Below are positions 55,585-64,000 of a stretch of 64,000 bases of DNA, piece by piece. The notes under the pieces were generated by a model. The model ran no database searches. It was given only the letters and a program-made list of their open reading frames with translations, and was not told the origin of the DNA. A program made the position numbers and the translations under genes. Position 1 is the first letter of the stretch; each line of letters opens with the position of its first letter. This DNA is from Voacanga thouarsii. Taxonomy: Eukaryota; Streptophyta; Magnoliopsida; Gentianales; Apocynaceae. The DNA is taken from assembly GCA_026120185.1 (NCBI GenBank), contig JANUWF010003375.1, positions 3,305,736 to 3,369,735 on the forward strand, in the 5' to 3' direction.

Positions 55585-56343
55585 ATGATTTTCACCTCAA
55601 AACTCCTTAAATTAATACATATGGATTTGTTTGGACCGATGAGGACCACTAGCATTGGTGGTAAGAGGTATGCTTATGTTCTAGTGGATGATTTCTCAAG
55701 ATTTACTTGGACTTTGTTTCTTAGACAAAAAGATGAGACATTTTCTGAATTCTCTAAATTATTCAAGCGCATCCAAAACTCTATTGGTTGCAAATTGATT
55801 TCTATTAGGAGTGACAATAGTAGAGAAATTTGCAACAATAAATTTATATATTTTTGTGATGTAAATGGAGTTTTTCACAACTTTTCAGTTGCTAAAACCC
55901 CTCAACAAATTGGTGTTGTTGAGAGGAAAAATAGAACCTTGTAAGAAATGGCTAGATCTATGATTTTTGAAAACTCTCTTCCAAAATACTTTTAGGATGA
56001 AGCTGTTAATACAATGTGTTATATTGTTAACCGAGTAATGTTGAGACCCTTTCTAAGAAAAACACCCTTTGAGCTTATGTTTGACAAAACTCCATCAATT
56101 TATTATTTTAAAGTATCTAAATGTTTTGTTCTTAATACCCGAAATAATCTTAGAAAATTTGATAGCAAATCCGACGAGGTTATATTCCTTGGATACTCTT
56201 CCAACAAAAAGACATATAGAATATACAATAAGAGAACTTTATATGTGGAAGAATCCGTACATGGTGTCTTTGATGAATCTAACATTTATATGTTAAGAAA
56301 AGATGATGATAATGTAAGGAGTTCAAAGGAAAGAGGGAAATAG
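55585..56343 (+). pseudogene. integrase of F
   Basis: Core frame reads HMDLFGPMRTTSIGGKRYAY, VDDFSRFTWTLFLRQKDETF, ISIRSDNSREICNNKF and GVVERKNRTL: all three catalytic residues (Asp, Asp, Glu) are present. A stop follows at about 55942. The C-terminal part (NRVMLRPFLRKTPFEL, VIFLGYSSNKKTYRIYNKRT) runs to 56343. Stops separate the pieces, so no full protein is made. Confidence 0.87.
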
Positions 56344-56609
56344 CAACAAAAATCACCATCGCTGGACATTCATGCCAAAGAAGAGGAATTGGAAGAGCAA
56401 CATGCTGAACAAAGCAAGCAAGAAACCGCAAAGCTCACTAATCAAGGGCTACCAAATGATTGGAAGTACAAAATCGGTCATCCAAAAGAGCAAATTATTA
56501 GTGATCCTAACTGTGAAGTCAAAACTAGATGGTATTTTGTAGAAAATTTTGCTCTACTCTCTAGTATTGAACCTAACTGTATTGATGTGGCCTTGCATGA
56601 TGATTTTGG

Positions 56610-57535
56610 ATTCTAGTTATGCAAGAAGAGCTAAACCAATCTGAGAGAAATCGAGTTTGGAAACTTATTCCTAGACTACTTGATCATCCGGTTATTGGTA
56701 CTAAGTGGGTTTTCAGAAACAAACTTGTTGAAAATGTAGTGGTGATTAGAAATAAAGCTAGACTTGTTGTTCAAAGATTCAATCAAGAAAAGGCATTAAC
56801 TATAACGAGACATTTGCTCCCGTTGCTATATTAGATCTATAAGAATGTTACTTGCTTTTGCATCTTTTAAAATTTCACGCTTTACCAAATAGAAGTTAAA
56901 AGTGTATTTTTGGATGGTTTTATTAAAGCGGAGGTATATGCAGAACAACCTCCAAGTTTTATTCATGAGCACTTTCCAAATCACGTTTTCAAACTTTCAA
57001 AGACTCTCTATGGTTTAAAAAAAGCCCCACGAGCCTAGTATGAAAGGCTTAGTGGATTCTTTCTCTCAAAAGGTTTTTCAAGAGGTTTGATTGATACTAC
57101 GCTGTTTATTAAGTCAAAAAATTTTGACGACCTTCTCATTGTCCAAATTTATGTTGATGATATCATTTTTTGTGCTACTAATGAATCATTGTGTAAGATG
57201 TTTGCCAAGACTATGCAGCAAGAATTCGAGATAAGCATGATAGGAGAACTCAACTTCTTTCTCGGGCAGTAAATTAAGTAAACCAAGGATGTAATTTTTC
57301 TAAATCAAGTAAACTACGCTAAGGAATTGCTTAAAAGGTTCGGTATGAATAAAGCCAAAGAAATCAGTACACCTATGAGCACCTCTCTAAAGTTTGATAC
57401 GAATGAAAAGGGTAAGAAAGTGGACGAATCAATATACAGAGGTATGATTGGAAGTTTATTATATCTTACTGCTAGCCGACCAAACATTATGTTTTCAGTT
57501 TGTCTCTGTGACATATTTCAGTCGTGTCCATAGGA
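56610..57535 (+). pseudogene. reverse transcriptase of F
   Basis: Frame changes near 56600-56617. Then VWKLIPRLLDHPVIGTKWVF, and after a shift and stops near 56830-57080, VYAEQPPSF, LSKTLYGLKKAPRA, and the catalytic box IYVDDIIFCATNES, with EISMIGELNFFLGQ and, past a stop, the segment ending GMIGSLLYLTASRP. These are the fixed landmarks of copia RT. Both Asp of the catalytic box are kept. Confidence 0.86.
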
Positions 57536-58094
57536 ATCCCACTTATGTGCCGTGAAATGCATCCTTAGATATTTGGTTGGAATATATGATTATGGTTTAT
57601 GGTGTCTTTGTACTAACACATTTGAACTTATTGGCTATACTGAAGTGGACTATACAGGCTATAAAGTTGAATGAAAAAGCACTAGTGGGCACTGCCAATT
57701 TCTTGGATACTTTCTAGTGTCATGGCATAGCAAAAAATAGGCTCGTGTATCATTATCTACAACCGAGGATGAATACATTGTAGCATGGAGCTGTTATGCG
57801 CAAATTTTGTGGATGAAAAACACATTACTTGATTTTGGTCTTAATTTTGATTGTGTACCCATACTGTGTGATAATACAAGTGTAATCAATTTAACAAAAA
57901 ATCTTGTTCAATATTCTAGGATTAAGCATATTGAGGTTAAGCATCATTTTATTAGGGATCATGTGCTCAAATGTGATGTTTGTGTAGAATATATCCCCAC
58001 AAATGAACAACTTGTAGATATATTTACAAAACCCATAGTTGAAGATAGATTCTTCTTTTTGAGAAGAGGATTAGGCATCACAAAAATTGTATAA
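57536..58094 (+). pseudogene. RNase H of F
   Basis: Reads LRYLVGIYDYGLW, GYTEVDYTGYKVE, then after a stop STSGHCQFLGYFLVSWHSKK, SLSTTEDEYIVAW, LCDNTSVINLTKNLVQYSR, RIKHIEVKHHFIRDHV, and ends IVEDRFFFLRRGLGI. Copia RNase H starts with an SDADYAG-type box; here the first Asp is Glu. Stops present. Confidence 0.84.
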
Positions 58095-58575
58095 CAAAAA
58101 TTTTGTTGAGAAAGATTTAACCATCTGTTCTTGCAGGTCTCTAAAGAAAGACAATTTCGGAGGGAGATTTTGGATGCAACATTTCGAAGAGTAAATCCAA
58201 AACACATCTTCCAATACTCTCACTTTAAGGAACTACTCCTTGGATGAACATTTTGGATGAAGCCTCAATCCAAAATGAAAAGAACCTGATGTTCCGTATG
58301 TCTTTAAAAAATAACTGCTTCCAAATTATTCTTTTTGAAATTCAAATTAATAGCGCTTTTTTCAAGATAGCTTTTGAAATCTTTGATGAAAGGCCTCTTT
58401 CCAATGTACTTGATTGTACATATCTTCACAACCTCCTAGGAAATCACTAAAAGCTTTTTCTCTCTCTTCCCTCTATGATTCTGAAATCAGCCAAGAACAC
58501 CATCATTCTTCATTCAAAACCTTTCTAGTTTCTCTCTGAACAACTAAAAGCCTAAGCCTTTACCCTCTGGTTACC
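58095..58575 (+). other. spacer between pol and post-pol ORF of F
   Basis: About 480 bp without recognised domain; a 68-codon frame (58244-58450) reaches no known motif. Confidence 0.5.
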
Positions 58576-59427
58576 ATGGTAAAATCCCCAAAATAGTCCA
58601 AACCCAAGTCAAAGAAAGCCCGTAAAATCACTAGGACAATGAAGAAGAAATCGACTGCAACAGAAAAAGGAAAAGAAGTCACTCCCGAACTCTTAGCTTC
58701 TCAGACCGATTATTCAAAATCAACTCCGGAACAGGAAAGTTTCGAGACCCAGATACCTCACTATCTAGACTCTAAAAGTGAGTCTGATTTTAATAAATGG
58801 GTGTCAAGAAACCGAACTGTGATTGTTGATTATTGCGTAAATCCAAAGTCTTTTCTAAATTTTACAAATGTGTTGAAGATAAAGGCCGAAGGTAAGATTG
58901 TCCAGTCTACTGAAGCAAAGAGAAAAGTTGAGTTAGAAACTCAATACGAATCCTCTACCAAGGGCAAATAGAGAACTCAAGACATAGGCATCAGTCAGAG
59001 CATTCTGGAAGTAATCAATTTGTTAGCTGTTAAGGTAGACAACCTCAGTTTAGAAATTCAGAACCTTAGGAATAGACTAATAGTTATGGAGGAGAAGGAT
59101 AAAAAGGATGAAACAATGCTTGATAAATCAGCACCAGCCTAAGAGGAAGAACATGCCAAAGGAACTACCTCTCCACATACTATAGAAGGAACTTGTCAAC
59201 AGACTGAACAGCCAAGCCCAGGAAAGGAATCTGAGCAAACTGCAGCCAGTTCAAAGGATAAAGAATTGAAGGTTGATTCTCCTGTCTCAGTTGCCCTTTC
59301 TAAAGTCCCTGTCTTACCTAGAAAAAAGTAGAAGCATGTGGTGGTAAATAGAAAATCCAGTCACATCGCCGACCAGCATTCCAAAAAGGGTGTCAGGTCT
59401 AAGATAGAGACCATTCATATTGCGTAA
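58576..59427 (+). pseudogene. post-pol ORF of F (Sirevirus env-like position)
   Basis: A single frame of 284 codons from ATG 58576 (good context, ACCATGGT) to TAA at 59425-59427, broken only by four in-frame stops and no frameshift. The N-terminal part is basic (SKPKSKKARKITRTMKKKST), then EVTPELLASQTDYSKSTPEQ, NKWVSRNRTVIVDYCVNPKS, a coiled-coil-like part (ILEVINLLAVKVDNLSLEIQ, then NLRNRLIVMEEKDKKDET), and a Ser/Glu/Pro-rich tail ending in a basic stretch. Some Sireviruses carry an env-like gene here, but no signal peptide or membrane segment is seen. Function unknown. Confidence 0.62.
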
Positions 59428-60738
59428 GTGACCATTTTTGTGGACTAATTACCGAACTTCCTACGCCGAAAAATTTTTACTACTTTTCCATTGACAATTC
59501 CTTTTTAAAATTCTACTCCAGTATTTGAACAATTTACATTATGCTTTTTAGTTACTTTATCTACTTAATATATATCTCTTGTCTTGACATTCTCTATTTA
59601 TTCTCCTTATTCTACATTTTGATTGATGACAAAGGGGGAGAAAAATGGTATAAAAAATTGATAACTATTGGGATTGTTCACTGTTGTGCTAAAATTGATA
59701 ACTGTTGGGATTGTGCACTGTTGTGCTATGCTATTGATGGTTATTATTGGATTATGCACTGTTGTGTTATGGACTGATGATAAGTGAACTGAATATGGTT
59801 ATTGTTCCATGGAATATGGAATATAGTTATTGTGTTATGGACTTCAGCATGCTTGTATGTTAAAACTGAATATTCCTTAAGATTCTATGAAGTACATTAT
59901 GAAATACATGTTGGGATTTGGGGTTGATCAAACCAGTATGCTGTGCAATATTTTTTGTATGAATTGTGATTTTTGACCATGTACTACTTGTATATTGGTT
60001 TATAAAAAGCATGAATTGTGATTATGACTGTTTATGAACATAGTTTGTTGCGGACTAAGAATATTTGAGTGATTTGATGAAAACTAGGTTGAGATCCTGT
60101 TATGGACAAAAGAGTTTGAAATGTGTGCATAAGTTTAAATTGAGATTTGGTTTGTTGAATAATCTATTTTGAAATTGATTTTGTTATGCTTTGTGTTAAA
60201 AATCTCAGATGATAAGGATATTTATACCTATATCTTTGATTGCTAAAAAATTTTCCTTGAAGTCTAAAATTTCTTGAGAGAACTAGGCTGGATCAAAATC
60301 GCTAAAAATTCATTTTTACCTGCACATACACAGGAGGAGTTTTGGACTTTTATTTCTTCAATCCAAAAGTCCAGTCCAAAAATGGCTCCTAAAAAGGCTA
60401 GCTTCTGTTTAATTTTACCTTATTTTGGACACATGTTTTGGACATCCAAAACCTTAAGTCCAAAAGTTCCGTAGTCTCTCATCACCTAGTTTGGATGCTC
60501 ATTTTAGAAGTCAAAAATTTAAAATCCATCTTTCCTCTCAAATCGCATTTTGTGGTCTTATATCCTATATTCATATATGGACATATTAAAGGGGAGCATT
60601 TCATCTTATGATTCATGTTCTATACCTCCTTGTGTACATATTTATACATTTTTTTAATTAATTGCAACTATTCTCTTAAGGAATAGTCATCAAATGGAAA
60701 GAATGAGGAAATGGAGGTTGGTTGGGCCATAGGCTCAT
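59428..60738 (+). other. 3' non-coding region of F with purine tracts
   Basis: Contains purine tracts AAAGGGGGAGAAAAA (59631-59645), TTAAAGGGGAGC (60588-60599) and GGAAAGAATGAGGAAATGGAGG (about 60696-60717), the tandem repeats at 59657-59775, and T-rich text. The last tract precedes the presumed 3' LTR start. No gene called. Confidence 0.6.
59657..59775 (+). repeat. 37-43 bp tandem repeats (3 units)
   Basis: Units start ATTGATAACTATTGG (59657), ATTGATAACTGTTGG (59694) and ATTGATGGTTATTATTGG (59733); each contains TTCACTGTTGTG or TGCACTGTTGTG. A fourth, partial trace follows. Confidence 0.85.
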
Positions 60739-62537
60739 TGATGTATAAATTTTGGGTGTATCAAATCATCAAATTTAAATTTTAATTAAGTTTTAATTAA
60801 AATATTAATCTCAAAATACACATATAAGTAAGTATACTCATCGCAAGCATAGCATAGAGAATTAACGAGTATCGATCCTCAAATGAACAAGTACACACTA
60901 ATAACTTTTCATTCATTGTTTAACCGACCCAAATAAAGTAGTACGATAAAAATAAGAAAAATAAAGAAGTATATACAACTCAAGGATGTAAAAATATGTA
61001 ATTAGACACATATTCTTGAAAACATAACAATGAACCACTTATCTTAGCAATTATCACAATCAATTATTATCTTGACATCATGAAGGATTTAATATAGACC
61101 CACTTTGTTTGCAATCCATGGAATCACTATCTTTTAGTTAAATTAGTGAACATATTCTGCCTCGACTAATTTATCCAAAAGATACATTAAAATCAATCCT
61201 TATATAAACTCCTATATTCTAGGTGATTGAAAACATGAAATTAGTAAATGAATCCATATTCTAGCAATCATGAACCAACCTTTGATTACCAATGTCCTAA
61301 ACAATTAACCTATTTTTCAAACAAGTTAAGGGATAACAAATATAAAATTAATTAGATTAAAACCATTATCAACCTCATTTTCAAGCAAGTTAACAATAAG
61401 CATTAATTAATCAATTTCGTAATAAAACGAGTAATCAAATACCAAGGAAAATAATTAATTCATCAAAGAACTAAATTAATTCAAATCATAAATCCAAGAA
61501 TAATATTGAAATACAATTAAAGAATTAAACTCATCATTGTTTAAGAAAAAGAAAACAAATGAAAGAGATAAATACTTATAGACAAGCCACTCAACTTCCA
61601 ATGAAAACTCCTCCAAGAATTAATGCTCCTTGAATAATTTCTCTAGAAAAAATATTGGCGGTGCAATCTAAAAATATGTTTAAGTCTTTACATTGTGCAC
61701 CCCCCCCTCTCGCCCCTTTCTATATAAATAGCCTTTATTTATAGGCTTACAAATTTCCTAAAAGAATCCTAAGTAAAGAAGAAGTAATTTCCTCAAAATC
61801 CCAAATTTCCTAATAAAATTCTAAAGAAAAAAAATAAAGGAGGTCCACCAAAAAGAATTGGAAAACAATTGGAAACTTGATTTTATCTTTATGTACTGAG
61901 CACATTCTTTTCTTGAATTTAGCTTCACCGAGCCATTGACAACCTAGCCAACGAAATTGCTAAAGCTAGCGAGCCAAAGAAGCTGTCCAAATTTCTTCTC
62001 TTGCTGTTCCATCAGCTCATTCGAGCCACGAACCAAGCTATCTCAATTCTTCTTCTTATGTTGTCTAAGCCGCAGCTTAGCTTTACACATTCTGGGCATG
62101 CTACAATTTTGTCATTTTGCTCTTTTTGATTCATTTCTTTGCTTTTCTTTCTTGGCCCATGATTTTTGTTCTTTTTGTTCTTTTTTGTTTTGTTTCCTTT
62201 TCTTCTTTGTTGAGCCGACCGAGCCGTTCCTTTGAGCCATTGTCTCCTTTTTCTTTCCAATTTCCAATTGCTCTGTTTCATCTATTTTTTTTCGCTTTTC
62301 CTTGTTCTTCTAGTTTAGGACTGGCGCCAGGTCCATCTTCTTGGCCTGGTGCTGGGTTTGTACTGGAAAATTAAATAATTAGCTCTAAATTTCACCTATT
62401 TTTACATAAAATTACAGAAAAAATATTTTTATAAGTGAAATATCAAATTGAAAGGAATATGACTAGTTATTGTATTAAAAGTATCTCAAATTAGCCTTAA
62501 TTGATTAGGAAAATAATGATGATTTTAGCCTCTATCA
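60739..62537 (-). repeat. 3' LTR of G (1799 bp)
   Basis: TGATGTATAAATTTTGGG to TCTATCA. Closely parallels D (27084-29125): both have CTATAAATA on the minus strand (about 61735-61743 here), a GAGCC-rich block (61928-62240) and CTGGCGCCAG (62321-62330). CTCAT (60734-60738) is the left target duplication candidate; its partner lies outside. Confidence 0.82.
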
Positions 62538-63393
62538 CATTCTCCTACACTTGAATCTTTACTTGTCCTCAAGTAAAGTACAAAAACAAAGTACTCAAAA
62601 CAATTTATTTCTTTTCATATTCATCTATAACAAAGCCATAATTTTTTTCCATGCTTAGATAAAAATTTGTCATTCATTCACCCTTTAAAAAACTTTGTAA
62701 ACTCATGAATTAAATTAAATATATCAAGACCTTTGAAATTAAGTTAAACAAGTTTATACTTTAGTCTAAGAAAGTTATGCCACCTTTCAAGCCAAGACAT
62801 AGATAACACAAATCATATAAGTCAAGTTGTTTAACCACTTCAAAACTTATAGAATTAAATTTGCAAAACTCTAAGTAGCAAAATAAGGAGACCCTCATGT
62901 TTTTTCTTTCATCATTTTTTTCTTTCACTTTTTTTTTTTTTTTTTTTTTTTCTGTTTAGCCTTAAGTGCATGAACAAAACCTTCATGCACCATATTAGCA
63001 CCTAACATTTTTTCTTTGCTTTTCAGGAATTAGCCTAAAGAAAGTGTAATGCTTCTTATTTCTTCTCTTCCATTAACCGTATTGGCCCCCCTATGTAATT
63101 TCGTAATGAGATAAGCATTTTTTTCCCAAATAAAATATGGAAAAAAAATTTTCCACTCATTTTTTCTTTTTTTTTTTTTTTAAAGAACAATGCTCACTCT
63201 CATTTTTTTTTTCCAATTCTCACCATCCTTATTCAGAACTCCAAGTTAAACAAATTTAGACAACCATGAATCAAGAAGTAATAAACAACTTTTCCTATAT
63301 TTCATCATATCCTCCATATCCAAACAAGAAAAGTAGAATACAATTCAAATGCTAAAGCATAATCAAGACTAACTTACATTTCTAAGACTTAAC
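62538..63393 (-). other. 3' internal region of G
   Basis: AT-rich with long T runs (62928-62951, 63161-63181). Parallels E at 48589-49330 (CTTGAGGACAAG motif on the minus strand near 62564-62580). No gene seen. Confidence 0.55.
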
Positions 63394-64000
63394 TGAAGGC
63401 ACGGGAAGCGGGAAAACACAGGGCACGCAGCGGAAGCGAACATAAAAAAAATTTAAAAAACATAAGAATAGGCATTCCAGTACAGGGCCGCCGCCTGCTC
63501 TGGCTGCCCTAGCCGGCATCGATTGCGCCCTGTCCAAATCCGAGGATTTAAAATTTTTACCTCTCCTTCTGATTCTCAAAGGTGGCTGGATCGGAACGTG
63601 CGCAACTGGGGTAGGTGTGCTGGTAGAAGCCTCTGGTGCGATTCCTACAAGCCTCCTACTCCTCATTTGCATGTATGTGAATGCCGAACTCTCGGCTTTC
63701 CAATATATGGCCTGCCTAACTACCGTTTGGTGAACAACTAATAGGCTAGGGAATTTTCTGGAGAGAGAGACGCCTGGCCTTTTCCACAGAGAAGAAGCAG
63801 TCTCTTAGATTGTGTGTTCTGTCACAACGACATTATTTCCAATCCTCCTGTTTAACCTAAATAAAACCCTAGGTTAAACTGGATTGGGCCATTGGACTCT
63901 TAGTTTAACCTTTTGGGCTTAATTAATTATTCTAGTTAGAACTAACTTAATGGCCCAACAAATAGTTAATTTTTCCAGCCCAAATAAACCAGTCCAATTA
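63394..64000 (-). repeat. copia LTR, first family, partial (runs out of window)
   Basis: TGAAGG at 63394 and sequence onwards parallel 4261-4860: both hold GAACAACTGACAGACTAAGG-like and GGCCCAATAAA-like text and TTTAACCTAAATAAAACC. No primer site lies on its left, so it is a 3' LTR of a minus-strand copy or a solo LTR. A 96-codon minus-strand frame (63382-63672) overlaps the LTR start and is incidental. Confidence 0.78.

Larger units (their letters stand above)
51856..60738 (+). mobile_element. Element F: Sirevirus-type Ty1/copia retrotransposon
   Basis: Plus strand: 5' LTR (51856-53149), tRNA-Met primer site, a long gag with coiled coil and two zinc knuckles, protease, integrase, RT, RNase H, a post-pol ORF, purine tracts and tandem repeats. 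The extended gag, the post-pol ORF and repeated purine tracts are features of the Sirevirus (SIRE/Maximus) group. The 3' LTR is absent except perhaps its first bases, which resemble the 5' start (TGTTAGTCC) near 60717-60738, where element G cuts in. Confidence 0.85.
60739..63393 (-). mobile_element. Element G: 3' LTR and 3' end of an E-like element
   Basis: Minus-strand order: internal 3' region (63393-62538) with a polypurine tract next to the LTR (minus strand TTCAAGTGTAGGAGAATG, about 62538-62555), then the LTR 62537-60739. It sits directly after the Sirevirus, in line with insertion near its 3' LTR start. The internal region is cut by a copia LTR at 63394; the rest lies outside the window. 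Confidence 0.72.

Noticed and set aside
59657..59775. Possible CRISPR-like array of three units
   Set aside because: Units are adjacent tandem repeats without spacers, in a plant retrotransposon.
61957..62374. Phe/Ser/Cys-rich plus-strand frames in G
   Set aside because: Antisense to the LTR U3 and created by T-rich sequence.

Overview
The window looks like repeat-rich nuclear DNA of a flowering plant, probably a eudicot. It is AT-rich and almost every stretch can be assigned to an LTR retrotransposon of a plant lineage: Ty1/copia, Sirevirus-type copia, Tekay-type chromovirus, and Athila-like Ty3/gypsy. No host protein gene, tRNA or rRNA gene was recognised. All retroelement reading frames seen carry stops, frameshifts or lost catalytic residues, except one short acidic ORF in the Tekay leader.

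Layout. (1) 1-6069: the right part of a minus-strand Ty1/copia element with its 5' LTR at 4261-6069. It sits in a fragment of another copia LTR (6070-6936), which itself sits in the 5' LTR of a large plus-strand Athila-like element, called H here (6937 to about 45930). (2) H is split inside its gag by a second Athila-like element, C (8953-36361). The 5' LTR of C is split by a Tekay-like solo LTR, A (10161-27020, target duplication GATTG). A is split in turn by a complete minus-strand Tekay chromovirus, B (13683-26775, target duplication CGGGA). The C 5' LTR also holds a solo LTR, D (27084-29125, target duplication GCACA). With the insertions removed, the C 5' LTR is about 1534 bp against 1528 bp for its 3' LTR, which supports the model. 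(3) The right part of H carries two more solo copia LTRs, at 38685-40920 (splitting its second ORF) and 43167-44881 (target duplication AGTAT).

(4) 45931-47640 is unassigned but has a tRNA-Met type primer site. (5) 47641-51855 holds LTR pieces and a short minus-strand non-autonomous element, E. (6) The 5' LTR of E is cut by a plus-strand Sirevirus, F (51856-60738), with gag, protease, integrase, RT, RNase H and a post-pol ORF. (7) 60739-63393 is the 3' LTR and 3' internal end of another E-like minus-strand element, G, followed at 63394 by another copy of the first copia LTR running out of the window.

Biological point. C and H share an architecture: an Athila-type gag, no protease/RT/integrase, and instead a second ORF resembling the 'putative plant transposon protein' (PTPP) family. 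They, with D, E and G, look like non-autonomous elements that would depend on proteins of an autonomous relative, which is not in this window. Their LTRs share a further feature: a GC-rich cluster of short palindromes just upstream of the TATA box, with a different palindrome per family, partly repeated inside the elements. Coordinates of degenerate domains are approximate; insertion boundaries backed by target duplications are exact to the base as read.
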